The notes beneath the pieces are model-generated. The model ran no database searches. It worked only from the letters and a program-made list of their open reading frames with translations, and was not told where the DNA came from. Both the position numbers and the translations under genes were made by a program. DNA of 64,000 bases from CALBPI01 sp038521865. GTDB lineage: Bacteria > Pseudomonadota > Gammaproteobacteria > Steroidobacterales > Woeseiaceae. The DNA lies in the NCBI GenBank assembly GCA_038521865.1, contig JBCBKO010000003.1:310001-374000 (forward strand), given 5' to 3'. Below are positions 1 through 9,131 of this stretch, one piece after another (within the stretch, counting starts at the first letter, position 1; every line of letters starts with the position of its first letter).

Positions 1-2
1 CA

Positions 3-248
3 CACATTGACAAAGAGATACCGGGAACAGACGATGTCCTCGACACGATGGAACGGGACAACCTTTGGCGAGTGGCGCGCGAGACACTGAAACACGAGCC
101 ACTCCTCGCCATGTGGTTACACTACGGTGAAGGCGCATCCCAACAAGAAGTTGCACATGCCCTATCGCGCAGTGTTTCCTGGGTTAAGGTCAATTTGATG
201 AGGAGTCGTAACCTGCTGACGGCAGCTCTGGCGGAGTCCACCGGATGA
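3..248 (+). CDS. RNA polymerase ECF-type sigma factor, C-terminal part (truncated by window edge)
   Basis: The reading frame is open from the first bases of the window, so the 5' end lies outside. The visible 82 residues match sigma-70 region 4: a helix with LLAMWLHYGEGASQQEVAHA followed by SRSVSWVKVNLMRSR, the helix-turn-helix that contacts the -35 element. The length and lack of a recognisable region 4.2 of the RpoD type point to the ECF group. The next gene starts inside its stop codon (ATGA overlap), so the two are translationally coupled; a membrane protein in that position is often an anti-sigma factor. Region 2 is not visible, so the subgroup cannot be set. Confidence 0.7.
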   Translation, partial: HIDKEIPGTDDVLDTMERDNLWRVARETLKHEPLLAMWLHYGEGASQQEVAHALSRSVSWVKVNLMRSRNLLTAALAESTG

Positions 249-646
249 AAGATCTCGAAGCACAATTGAGACAGGACGCGAAAGCGCTGCAGAGTGTGGG
301 CAGTGTTGCGGATATGAGTGATCTGCGCGAGCGTTTACCGGGACGCGAACAGAACGTATCGAGTACGACTTCGACACCGAGCTGGCTGGCCTGGTTGCTT
401 CCACTGACCGTAGCCACCGCAGCCTTGTGGATTTTGGTGATCAATCCAACAGCGGATGATGCTGGCTTTGCACCGACATTACCTCCGGTCGCGTCGACTA
501 ACGAGTCGCCGATCGCCCCAGTCGATCTCGGCTCCATTGAACTGGTGTCGAGCACCGCGCCGCTACAAGCAGAGTGGGACGCGCTCGTTCAGGATATCGA
601 ACGCGCTCGTGCACTCATCGAGGATGACCTACCGGTTAGCTTCTAG
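245..646 (+). CDS. small single-pass membrane protein, candidate anti-sigma factor
   Basis: 133 residues that I do not recognise as a named family. Residues 1-40 are charged and cytoplasm-like. One hydrophobic segment lies near residues 44-65 (WLAWLLPLTVATAALWILVI). The rest is a Pro/Thr/Ser-rich, probably periplasmic tail ending in an acidic helix. The start overlaps the sigma-factor stop by 4 nt. That arrangement and topology suggest a membrane anti-sigma factor, but no zinc-binding HXXXCXXC anti-sigma motif is present, so this is an inference from context. The 3' end overlaps the end of the convergent folA gene by 18 nt. Confidence 0.6.
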   Translation: MKDLEAQLRQDAKALQSVGSVADMSDLRERLPGREQNVSSTTSTPSWLAWLLPLTVATAALWILVINPTADDAGFAPTLPPVASTNESPIAPVDLGSIELVSSTAPLQAEWDALVQDIERARALIEDDLPVSF

Positions 647-1162
647 CGCCACTGCGCCGCGCACGCGATCATAGACGAAGAACGTGCAGTCTGGGTCGCC
701 TTGCTCACCCGCGAGGAAATGCTCGCAACTTGTCTTCCATTGTACGGCCGTCTTGCCGAGAAAATCCGGAAACCGGGCATCGCCATCCGGCACCTTAAGG
801 TGGACTCTGGTGATGTAGAGCCGATCCGCGATATCCATCGCTGCCTGGTAGAGCTGGGCACCGCCAATAATCATGATCTCATCCGCGTCACGCTCACACT
901 CGAGCGCTGCATCGAGGCTATGCACGACGGTTACACCCTCGATTGCAAGCTCACGATTTCCCGAGATCACGATGTTGTGTCTGCCCTTCAGTGGTTTGCC
1001 GATCGACTCGTAAGTCTTGCGCCCCATAATGACGGGTTTGCCCATCGTTCTCTGCCGGAAGTACCTGAGATCGGCAGACAAACGCCAAGGGAGACTGTTG
1101 TCTCGCCCAATCACGCTGTCTTCCGATACAGCAGCGATCATGCTGATAAGTGGTTTTGTCAT
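629..1162 (-). CDS. folA: dihydrofolate reductase
   Basis: 177 residues, slightly longer than E. coli FolA (159). Catalyses NADPH-dependent reduction of dihydrofolate to tetrahydrofolate, replenishing the cofactor oxidised by ThyA. Family signatures are visible: ISMIAAVSEDSVIGRDNSLPW at the N-terminus (Trp and the nearby acidic residue of the substrate pocket), GKPVIMGRKTYESIGKPL (NADPH-binding loop) and IMIIGGAQLYQAA. The start codon overlaps the thyA stop (ATGA), so thyA and folA are coupled. It is the last gene of lgt-thyA-folA, a combination common in gammaproteobacteria. The C-terminal tail (residues 165-177) is extra to the core fold. Confidence 0.95.
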   Translation of the reverse strand: MTKPLISMIAAVSEDSVIGRDNSLPWRLSADLRYFRQRTMGKPVIMGRKTYESIGKPLKGRHNIVISGNRELAIEGVTVVHSLDAALECERDADEIMIIGGAQLYQAAMDIADRLYITRVHLKVPDGDARFPDFLGKTAVQWKTSCEHFLAGEQGDPDCTFFVYDRVRGAVALEANR

Positions 1163-1953
1163 ACTGCAACCGCCGCACGAATCAATGGATGAGGGTCATA
1201 GCCCGGAAAACTGAAGTCGTCCATGTCATAACCGAACAGGTCTCCAGCAGGACGCGAGATTTCGAGCTGCGGCAGCGGCCGGGGTGTTCGAGTCAGCTGC
1301 AGGTCGGCCTGCTCCAGGTGGTTCAGGTAAAGATGGCAATCGCCACCTGTCCATATGAAGTCCCCGACCTCCAGTCCAAGCTCGCGCGCCATCAGATGCG
1401 TCAACAGTGCATACGAGGCAATGTTGAAAGGTACGCCAAGAAAGATATCCGCGCTGCGTTGATAAAGCTGGCAGGAGAGTCGCCCGCCAGCAACATAAAA
1501 CTGAAACAGACAGTGACAAGGCATCAGCGCCATTTCGTCCAGTTGCCCAACATTCCATGCAGAAACAACCATGCGTCTTGAGTCCGGCTGCTCGCGCAGC
1601 TGTTGCATAACGCGCTTGATTTGATCGATGTGTCCGCCATCGGGCGTTGGCCAGGAGCGCCACTGCACGCCGTAGACCGGCCCCAGATCTCCAGCGTCAT
1701 CTGCCCATTCATCCCAGATCGTTACTCCCCGCTCCTGCAACCAACGCACGTTGGAATCTCCGTTCAGGAACCACAAGAGTTCGCCAATGATCGATTTCGT
1801 GTGCAGCTTTTTGGTCGTTACCAAGGGAAAACCCTCGGTCAGATCAAAGCGCATCTGGTGACCGAACACGCTCAGCGTGCCGGTGCCCGTTCGGTCCGAC
1901 TTTTCGAAACCGTTTTCGCGAACATGTCGCATCAAATCAAGATATTGCTGCAT
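1159..1953 (-). CDS. thyA: thymidylate synthase
   Basis: 264 residues, identical in length to E. coli ThyA. Methylates dUMP to dTMP with methylene-tetrahydrofolate. The catalytic cysteine is C146 in MPCHC, the same number as in E. coli; RTGTGTLSVFG near residue 21 and the phosphate-binding QRSADIFLGVPFN are also present. I chose the internal ATG at 1953 because it gives the family N-terminus MQQYLDLMRHV; the frame runs further upstream but that part lies inside lgt. The start overlaps the lgt stop by one base (TGATG), and the stop overlaps the folA start, so the three genes form one tight unit. Confidence 0.96.
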   Translation of the reverse strand: MQQYLDLMRHVRENGFEKSDRTGTGTLSVFGHQMRFDLTEGFPLVTTKKLHTKSIIGELLWFLNGDSNVRWLQERGVTIWDEWADDAGDLGPVYGVQWRSWPTPDGGHIDQIKRVMQQLREQPDSRRMVVSAWNVGQLDEMALMPCHCLFQFYVAGGRLSCQLYQRSADIFLGVPFNIASYALLTHLMARELGLEVGDFIWTGGDCHLYLNHLEQADLQLTRTPRPLPQLEISRPAGDLFGYDMDDFSFPGYDPHPLIRAAVAV

Positions 1954-2738
1954 CAGCGCCGCCCCCCGCCGGCGTTCGATACGGGCTTGAAGAACAAAAA
2001 CAGACCAAACAACACCATCGGGGCGCTCAATATCTGGCCCATCGTCAACCACTCGCCCGCAAGATAACCAATATGCGAATCTGGAACTCGCACCAGCTCA
2101 ACGAGAATTCTGAATATCCCGTAACCCATCAGGAAGAGTCCTGAAATGCGACCTGTGGGTCGCGGTTTCCGCGAGTACCAGGCCAAAATCAGGAACAACG
2201 CAATGCCTTCAAGCAGGGCCTCGTACAACATCGACGGGTGGCGAACGACACCGTCGACGAGGAACCCCCAGGGCAAATCCGTCGGCCCACCCCACAACTC
2301 ACCGTTGATGAAGTTACCGACGCGACCGCAGAAAAGACCTAGCGGTGTAAACACGGCCACGAAGTCGGTGATCTCGAAAAAAGTCCGGCGTTGTCGGCGG
2401 GCGAACCATGCCATCGCCGCCAGAACACCCAGCAAACCACCGTGGAAGGACATGCCGCCTTCCGACACTTTGAACAAGTAAGTCCAGTCGGCGAGCAAGT
2501 TTTCCAGACCGTAGAAAAAAACATAACCGAGCCTGCCTCCGATTATCACTCCAAGCGCACCATAGAAAATCAAATCTTCGACTTGGGCGGGCGTGACCGG
2601 CGTGTCCTCTCGTTGCGCACGATAGCGTGCAAAAAAATACGAGAGTACAAACCCGATAAGATAAGTCAGGCCATACCAATGCAGCTGCAAGGGACCCAGG
2701 TCCAGCGCAACCGGATTGATCTCGGGGTAAACAAGCAT
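1953..2738 (-). CDS. lgt: prolipoprotein diacylglyceryl transferase
   Basis: 261 residues, within the usual range. Integral inner-membrane enzyme that transfers the diacylglyceryl group of phosphatidylglycerol to the lipobox cysteine of prolipoproteins, the first step of lipoprotein maturation. The sequence shows about seven membrane segments, the start LVYPEINPVALDLGPLQLHWYGL, the Lgt signature GGRLGYVFFYGLENL and the catalytic-region GRVGNFINGELWG. First gene of the leftward lgt-thyA-folA group. It is divergent from the DUF255 gene at 2814, leaving 75 nt for two promoters. Confidence 0.95.
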   Translation of the reverse strand: MLVYPEINPVALDLGPLQLHWYGLTYLIGFVLSYFFARYRAQREDTPVTPAQVEDLIFYGALGVIIGGRLGYVFFYGLENLLADWTYLFKVSEGGMSFHGGLLGVLAAMAWFARRQRRTFFEITDFVAVFTPLGLFCGRVGNFINGELWGGPTDLPWGFLVDGVVRHPSMLYEALLEGIALFLILAWYSRKPRPTGRISGLFLMGYGIFRILVELVRVPDSHIGYLAGEWLTMGQILSAPMVLFGLFLFFKPVSNAGGGRR

Positions 2739-2813
2739 GCGCGGAGTGTACCACTAGGCGCCACCGGGATTGCGCTATAGTAGGCGCCCTTCCAAGCACT
2801 TCCAACAAACACC

Positions 2814-4835
2814 ATGAACCGACTCTCGGACGAGGCCAGCCTGTACCTTCAACAACACGCCGACAACCCGGTTGATTGGTGGCCATGGGGCGAGGAAGCA
2901 CTCGCAGCAGCGCGAGACACGGGCAAGCCGATTCTGCTTTCGGTTGGCTATTCCGCCTGTCACTGGTGTCATGTCATGGCACACGAGTGCTTTGAGAATC
3001 CCGAGATTGCCGCCGTTATGAATACGCATTTCATTAACATCAAAGTGGATCGGGAAGAGCGTCCGGACATTGACAAAATCTACCAAACAGCGCATCAGCT
3101 GATGGCCCAACGCGCTGGTGGCTGGCCGCTCACAATGTTCCTGACGCCAGAAGCACAATTGCCGTTCTTCGGCGGCACCTACTTTCCGCCGACAGCAAAG
3201 CACGGGCTGCCTGCATTTACCGAGGTACTGGAGAAGGTCGCAGAGTTCCACGGAGGCAACCCGGAAGAAGCCGCACGGCAAGGGGCCGCGGTGCAATCGG
3301 TATTCAGTAAGCTCGAACCCGAAACGGCAGGAGACAGGACTCTGGATTCGTCGCCAGCGGACAAGCTGCGCGAATTACTTGAAGGCCAGTTCGACGCCAC
3401 AAATGGCGGATTTGGTCGGGCACCCAAGTTCCCGCAGACGCCATCGCTGCGACGGTTGCTGAATCACTGGCGAGCAACGGCCACGCAACCCGAGCCGGAC
3501 TTGAAAGCACTATTAATACCTACCCTCTCGATGACACGCATGATCGAGGGCGGACTCTTCGACCAGATGGGTGGCGGGTTCTTTCGCTACTGTGTTGACG
3601 CAGACTGGCAGATTCCACATTTCGAAAAGATGCTCTATGACAACGGCATGTTGCTGGAGTTGTGCATCGACTTACATCAGGCGACCGGGGAAGCACTGTT
3701 TCTTGATGCGGCCGATGCGACGATTGACTGGCTACTTCGCGAGATGCAATCGCAGGAGGGTCCATTCTTCGCAACGCTAGATGCCGATGCAGACGGCGTA
3801 GAGGGTGCCACTTACACGGTGACACCCGATGAGGTCGCAGCGGCGCTCCCGGGGCAATTGCTGGAGCGATTCAACCAACGCTACGGCCTCGATAAACCAG
3901 CAAACTTCGAGGATCGATGGCATCTCACTGTGCAAAACCGCGAGTCTGAGATCAGCGCTCCCGAATTGCGCCAAGCGCAAATCGCACTGCGTGATATGCG
4001 TCGCAATCGGCCACAACCCGGCCGTGACGAAAAACTGATGACATCGTGGAATGCGCTCACAATCAAAGGTCTCGCGCGAGCGGCCCAGCTCGGCAACGAG
4101 CGTGCTGAGGCTGCCGCGACCGAAGCGCTGACAGGAATACGCAAACATCTCTGGCGCGACGAGCGTCTGGCCTCGGTCTGGCAAGAGGGCGAGCCTCGAA
4201 GCGCCGGTTTTCTTGATGACTACACGTTCTTGATCGATGCCTTAATCGAAATGCTACAAGTTCGCTGGGACAGCGAATGGTGCGAGTGGGCCATTGCGCT
4301 AACCGAGCAGATGATCGACCGTTTTGAGGACGAGACCCTGGGAGGGTTCTTCTTTACACCACACGACGGTGAATCTTTGATGTATCGAAGCAAGCCGCTT
4401 GGCGACGATGCGACGCCCGCTGGCAATGCAATTGTCGTGAGCGTCCTGACGACGCTCGGGCACTTGCTCGGTCGAACAGAGTGGATCGACAAGGCAGAAA
4501 AGACGCTGCTTTGGGCGACCTCGGCACTAAAAGACTACCCGCAAGCACACGTCACCACGATTGAGTCCATGCAGCGTCATCTCGGACCGCCGGAGATGAT
4601 CGTGCTTCGTGGGTCAGGCGAACAACTCACCCAATGGCAACGCGATGTACAAAGCATCTACGCACCACAACGAGCGGTGTTCGCCATCCCAACGGATGCG
4701 ACCGATTTAGATGAGGCCCTGGCGGCGCACACTGCTCCAGAATCTGGGGTCACGGCATACGTCTGTCAAGGACTCTCGTGCCTCGCCCCGGTGAATGAGT
4801 GGTCAGCGCTGGCGTCGATCATTCGCAATCGATAA
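2814..4835 (+). CDS. thioredoxin-fold DUF255 protein (YyaL/SPATA20 family)
   Basis: 673 residues, the normal size for this family. Residues 1-170 form a thioredoxin-like domain with the family motif SACHWCHVMAHECFENPEIA; the CHWC pair occupies the place of the redox CXXC. The remainder is the (alpha/alpha)6 toroid seen in N-acyl-glucosamine epimerase-like proteins, with DADADG and GPPEMIVLRG typical of the family. No signal peptide, so cytoplasmic. The family is widespread (human SPATA20, Bacillus YyaL) but its reaction is not settled. Likely monocistronic, ending 24 nt before the convergent protease gene. Confidence 0.9.
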   Translation: MNRLSDEASLYLQQHADNPVDWWPWGEEALAAARDTGKPILLSVGYSACHWCHVMAHECFENPEIAAVMNTHFINIKVDREERPDIDKIYQTAHQLMAQRAGGWPLTMFLTPEAQLPFFGGTYFPPTAKHGLPAFTEVLEKVAEFHGGNPEEAARQGAAVQSVFSKLEPETAGDRTLDSSPADKLRELLEGQFDATNGGFGRAPKFPQTPSLRRLLNHWRATATQPEPDLKALLIPTLSMTRMIEGGLFDQMGGGFFRYCVDADWQIPHFEKMLYDNGMLLELCIDLHQATGEALFLDAADATIDWLLREMQSQEGPFFATLDADADGVEGATYTVTPDEVAAALPGQLLERFNQRYGLDKPANFEDRWHLTVQNRESEISAPELRQAQIALRDMRRNRPQPGRDEKLMTSWNALTIKGLARAAQLGNERAEAAATEALTGIRKHLWRDERLASVWQEGEPRSAGFLDDYTFLIDALIEMLQVRWDSEWCEWAIALTEQMIDRFEDETLGGFFFTPHDGESLMYRSKPLGDDATPAGNAIVVSVLTTLGHLLGRTEWIDKAEKTLLWATSALKDYPQAHVTTIESMQRHLGPPEMIVLRGSGEQLTQWQRDVQSIYAPQRAVFAIPTDATDLDEALAAHTAPESGVTAYVCQGLSCLAPVNEWSALASIIRNR

Positions 4836-4859
4836 ATCGCTATCTGACTTGCCAAACGA

Positions 4860-7637
4860 TCACTCGAGTTCCGTTCGGCGCCATTCCCCGTTGTCGTAAC
4901 TCACGCTGAAACCACGCCAATACTGTTTGTCGAGCTTCATTGTGATGACCTGCGGTGCATTGTTCCAATCCAGCGTCTTCATCCGCAATGACTGTCGATC
5001 CTCTACCGTCGACACGACCTCGAGAAAACGATCAAGATCGGGCGTCGGCTCCCCGTTCACTTCCACGATGCGGCGCCCCGCCCAGAGACCATAACGCGTG
5101 GCGGGTGAACCGTAGTTGAAGTACGCAACGTACACCCCGGTTGGCTCGATACCCCGTTGCCGAGCCAACTCACGGTAAGGGTCCTGTAGCAACGCACCTG
5201 CCCACTGTACGACTCGGTCTGCGCTGCGCCCATCCAGAATTTCTGTGCGGACGCTAAGCGTTTCTATTCGATCATCACGCCAGATTTCCAGCGTCACTTC
5301 CGGCTTCTGTGTTTTGGCAGCGAGTTCTGCAAACGTCGTGACTACGGCACCGTCGACACTGAGCAATACGTCTCCGGATTGAAGCTTGTCTGCAGCGTCG
5401 GTAGCTGCCGCCACTCGAGATACGGCGAGTGCTTGTCTGCGATCACCGTTCGCACGCTCAAGACGATCGAGCCACGCTTCAGGTAGTCCCAGCTTGCGCG
5501 CGCTGGCGAGTGGCACCAAACCCCACTCGGTCTCAAGTGAGTAAAATGCGCGACCGTTGCGGACCACGTCAATAAACTGTTCGACCACATCAGCAGGAAT
5601 ACCGCGAACCGATTGACCTTCGCCGGTTGAGAAACTCGACCACGTAGAAATCACCCGTCCCCGCTTATCACTCAATACACCATCGACGTTTGGTGCGTTG
5701 ACGACGGATATAACTTCGAGGTTTGTGTCGCGGAATCGTAACGAGCGAGAGGTCGGCGCGACCAATGGATCGACGGCCGCCACTCGTGTTTCCTGCAACA
5801 CCACGCGATGTTGCGGCGTAAGCCCGATGACCCAGACCGCATCATCCGGCTTTACGACCTCATCGGAAAACGTCGCATCGACCACCGGTGTGTCGCCAAT
5901 CAACGCCGGGTCGTATTGCACCATCGCGAGATTGTGCAGCGGATGCACATATGCGACGCGAGCCGGAATCTCCAGCGAACCAGCAAAGGTCACCGTAACG
6001 TCGCCCATGGCGATCGGAACAGTGTTGCGATCGACCAAAACAAAACCGCGCTGCGCATCGACGATTAAACCGCTACCGTAATAATGGCGCTCTGCGATGC
6101 CAGAGATGTTGAACGGAAGGTCAAAGTTCACCAACACCAACGACTTCGATAGCGTGTCCGCGCGTGGGTCATCCTGCGGTGGGAACGTGGTCGATCCGCC
6201 AACGTCCGCCTGGCGTTCGGGGCCGGCGGGCAGCGGTTCGCAAGGCCACAAACCGGTCTCGTCGTCGCGCGAGCACAGGTTTGCACCAAACCAGGTGCGA
6301 TCGATACGCACAATCCGCAGCACCTCCTGGCGAGGTGCGTCCAGAGTGACAAAACGCAATTGAACCCGCGCATCGTCGGCAAGACCGGCAAACACCTCAG
6401 CCATCGCCTCAATATCTGGAACCGGCTTGCCATCCATCTCCAGAATCACCGCGCCGCGGGGTACCGCGGCGTTGCTCAGCATATACCCAGGATTGGCGAC
6501 GTAAACGCCAACCGGAGGTAGGTTGTAATGACGTGCTTGCTGATAGGAAAGCGTATTGAGAACGGCGTCGCCGAATTCGAGATAACTGGCTGGTGAAATA
6601 TCCGCAAGATCGGTCACGCTAACGGTCAACCCGATCGGCTCGCCGCCACGCTCGATCTCGAGAACGATGTCCTGATCGACATTGTCGTCCAGGATGGCCT
6701 CTAGCGGCACAAACGCGTTGATAAGCTCGCCGTTGACCGCGACAAGAATATCGCCCGGTTCCAGCGAGCCATAAACTGGACTGTCCGGCAGTACCTGACT
6801 GACAGTCAGTACGCCCGTGTCGTCCGGAAACTGTGCACGAAAACGGGTTTCCGTTTCTGGTCGCAAGCCGAGTCGACGAAGCTCGTCGTAGGGCAAACGC
6901 ACCAGTGTCGTTTGCAGCGTGCCACGGGTCACGGGCTCGCCTTTGCGTACATGCTCCAACGCACGGACGACGCGATCCAACGGCAGGAAAAAGCTCGACG
7001 CCGCACCGTTGCTACCGCCCGCATTCAGCGCGATCACATTGCCATCGATATCGACGACCGGTGAACCAGAGGAGCCTCCGGATGTGCTGGAAGCGGCCTG
7101 AAAGTAGAACGTATTAAAGTCGTTGTAGTTGCCGCGACCATATTGAGGTGCTGGTCGATCGAGACGCGCCAGCGTGCCGGCGAGGATTGATAGTTTCTCT
7201 CCGGCGTCGTTGCCGATAACCCTGATATCACGACCGACACGCGCACCATCGGGGTTCAAAGCGAGCGTGGCTGGTTCGATGTAGCGCAACTGCTTCGGAT
7301 CGAAACGGTAGAAACCGAAATCGTGCACCGGGTCGCGGTAGACCGGTTGCAGCGTGACTTCCTCGTTGTTGAGGAAGATCGCTTCGGCAACAACCGGGCC
7401 AGGTGTGACGACGTGGCGGTTGGTCAGGATCAAACCGCGCTCTGCATCGACTACGAAACCTGTCGCTTGGGAACTCGTGTTCCAGCCGGTATCAAACGCC
7501 CGAGTGGCGTCAATCCTGATGGAGACAATGCCTGTCGAGATATCCTCTATGGTTTTGCCCCAGGTGTCGCGCTCGGTCTGCGCGGACGCCACCGAGGCGA
7601 CGCCGCACAACCAGATCAGCAGCCACAGACGCCTCAT
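4860..7637 (-). CDS. duplicated HtrA-like trypsin-family serine protease with PDZ domains
   Basis: 925 residues with an N-terminal signal peptide (about residues 1-19, ending ASVASA), so periplasmic. The first lobe has an intact trypsin-like triad: H75 in LTNRHVV, D106 in HDFGF and S190 in GGSSGSP. A PDZ follows (residues 245-340, DSPVYGSLEPGDILVAVNG) and a second PDZ-like stretch (350-445). Residues 500-690 repeat the protease fold but the triad is lost: Asn538 (LVDRNTV) for His, Asn569 (LHNLAMV) for Asp, and no GSSGSP equivalent near 650. Two more PDZ-like segments end the protein. This protease-PDZ-PDZ-pseudoprotease-PDZ-PDZ order is that of yeast Nma111. The start overlaps the gcvPB stop by 4 nt, so it may be the last cistron of the gcv operon. 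Confidence 0.85.
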   Translation of the reverse strand: MRRLWLLIWLCGVASVASAQTERDTWGKTIEDISTGIVSIRIDATRAFDTGWNTSSQATGFVVDAERGLILTNRHVVTPGPVVAEAIFLNNEEVTLQPVYRDPVHDFGFYRFDPKQLRYIEPATLALNPDGARVGRDIRVIGNDAGEKLSILAGTLARLDRPAPQYGRGNYNDFNTFYFQAASSTSGGSSGSPVVDIDGNVIALNAGGSNGAASSFFLPLDRVVRALEHVRKGEPVTRGTLQTTLVRLPYDELRRLGLRPETETRFRAQFPDDTGVLTVSQVLPDSPVYGSLEPGDILVAVNGELINAFVPLEAILDDNVDQDIVLEIERGGEPIGLTVSVTDLADISPASYLEFGDAVLNTLSYQQARHYNLPPVGVYVANPGYMLSNAAVPRGAVILEMDGKPVPDIEAMAEVFAGLADDARVQLRFVTLDAPRQEVLRIVRIDRTWFGANLCSRDDETGLWPCEPLPAGPERQADVGGSTTFPPQDDPRADTLSKSLVLVNFDLPFNISGIAERHYYGSGLIVDAQRGFVLVDRNTVPIAMGDVTVTFAGSLEIPARVAYVHPLHNLAMVQYDPALIGDTPVVDATFSDEVVKPDDAVWVIGLTPQHRVVLQETRVAAVDPLVAPTSRSLRFRDTNLEVISVVNAPNVDGVLSDKRGRVISTWSSFSTGEGQSVRGIPADVVEQFIDVVRNGRAFYSLETEWGLVPLASARKLGLPEAWLDRLERANGDRRQALAVSRVAAATDAADKLQSGDVLLSVDGAVVTTFAELAAKTQKPEVTLEIWRDDRIETLSVRTEILDGRSADRVVQWAGALLQDPYRELARQRGIEPTGVYVAYFNYGSPATRYGLWAGRRIVEVNGEPTPDLDRFLEVVSTVEDRQSLRMKTLDWNNAPQVITMKLDKQYWRGFSVSYDNGEWRRTELE

Positions 7638-9118
7638 GCAGCATCAGCCTCGTTAGGACGCCATGCAATGTCGAGCTGGCGTGCCGCCTGGACATCGTCC
7701 AGTCGACGCACGGGTAATGTCACCGGTGCAGCATGAATCCCATCCGCATCATGCTCTGCGCGTTCGGCGACTCGGATCATCGCAGCAACAAACGCATCAA
7801 GGGTTTCCTTATTCTCGGTCTCGGTTGGCTCAATCAGCAAGCACTCCGGAACCAACAACGGGAAATAGGTCGTCGGTGCGTGAAAGCCCTCATCAAGTAG
7901 GGCCTTAGCAACATCCATCGCGGTGACGTGATGCTCTTTCGCGGTGCGCTTCATCGTGATGATGAACTCGTGGCTTGCACGTCGATTTTCAAAGGCAAGG
8001 TCGAAACCGGCATCCGATAGTTTCGCCATCAGGTAGTTAGCATTCAGTGTCGCGAACTCACCAACACGGCGCATGCCGTCATCGCCCAACATGCGCATGT
8101 AAATGTAGGCCCGCAGCAGAACACCGGCGTTCCCCATAAAGCCGGACAACCGTCCGATGCTCAATGGCATGTCTTTTTCCGATAACCAGCGATAGCCATC
8201 ATCCGCTTTGCCAACTACAGGAATAGGCAGGAAAGGCTCAAGGCGTTTTGCAACGCCAACAGCACCCGAACCCGGTCCGCCGCCGCCATGCGGGGTCGAG
8301 AAGGTCTTATGCAGATTCATGTGGATAACGTCAAAACCCATATCCCCTGGGCGGCACTTTCCGAGAATCGCGTTGAGGTTGGCCCCATCGTAGTAGAGCA
8401 GTCCGCCGGCCTCATGAACGATCGCCGCGATCTCCTTGATCTTGCGTTCGAACACACCGAGCGTCGATGGATTGGTCAACATGATGCCGGCTGTGTTGGG
8501 ACCCACAGCAGCTTTCAGTGCTTCAATGTCGACATCGCCTTCTGAGTCCGTCGGCAGCTCAACGACCTTGCAACCGCACATGGTTGCCGTCGCGGGGTTG
8601 GTGCCGTGCGCTGCGTCCGGCACGAGAATCTCGTTGCGGGCGAGGTCACCGCGGTTGCGGTGATAGGCCCGAATCATCGCCACTCCAGTCAGCTCGCCCT
8701 GTGCGCCCGCCATCGGCGTTAGCGAGACAGCGCTCATACCGGTTACAGACTTCAACATCTCCTGCAATTCAAACATGCAGGTCAGAAAGCCCTGACCGTG
8801 CGTTTCAGGTCCGAGCGGATGACGCGACAGGAATCCGGGAAGCATCGCCAATGAGTTACAAGCCCGCGGGTTGTACTTCATCGTGCACGACCCAAGCGGA
8901 TAAAAGTGGGTATCGATCGAGAAGTTTTTCTGCGACAGGCGGGTGTAGTGACGCACCACCTCAAGCTCCGAGACTTCCGGCAGGATGGTTTTCGTATCCC
9001 GGCGCTGTGCCTGCGGCAAATCAGAACCCTCGAGCAAAGCGTCCAAAGACTCAAGCGGCGCTTGCGCTGTTGCGAATCGACCCTCGCGGGAACGTTCAAA
9101 AATCAGTTTTGATGCCAT
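7634..9118 (-). CDS. gcvPB: glycine dehydrogenase (decarboxylating) subunit 2
   Basis: 494 residues: the PLP-binding half of the split P-protein of the glycine cleavage system, which decarboxylates glycine and passes the aminomethyl group to the lipoyl arm of GcvH. The PLP lysine is K271 in MNLHKTF, followed by the glycine-rich STPHGGGGPGSG. The N-terminus shows the diagnostic HFYPLGSCTMKYNP. I chose ATG 9118 because an AAGGGGG Shine-Dalgarno lies 8 nt upstream and the 13-nt gap after gcvPA fits; the in-frame extension to 9163 would overlap gcvPA. The stop overlaps the protease start (ATGA). Confidence 0.95.
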   Translation of the reverse strand: MASKLIFERSREGRFATAQAPLESLDALLEGSDLPQAQRRDTKTILPEVSELEVVRHYTRLSQKNFSIDTHFYPLGSCTMKYNPRACNSLAMLPGFLSRHPLGPETHGQGFLTCMFELQEMLKSVTGMSAVSLTPMAGAQGELTGVAMIRAYHRNRGDLARNEILVPDAAHGTNPATATMCGCKVVELPTDSEGDVDIEALKAAVGPNTAGIMLTNPSTLGVFERKIKEIAAIVHEAGGLLYYDGANLNAILGKCRPGDMGFDVIHMNLHKTFSTPHGGGGPGSGAVGVAKRLEPFLPIPVVGKADDGYRWLSEKDMPLSIGRLSGFMGNAGVLLRAYIYMRMLGDDGMRRVGEFATLNANYLMAKLSDAGFDLAFENRRASHEFIITMKRTAKEHHVTAMDVAKALLDEGFHAPTTYFPLLVPECLLIEPTETENKETLDAFVAAMIRVAERAEHDADGIHAAPVTLPVRRLDDVQAARQLDIAWRPNEADAA

Positions 9119-9131
9119 GTCGAATGCCCCC

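Noticed and set aside
1603..2067. Plus-strand frame of 154 residues opposite thyA/lgt
   Set aside because: Antisense shadow of conserved genes, no ribosome site, composition not protein-like.
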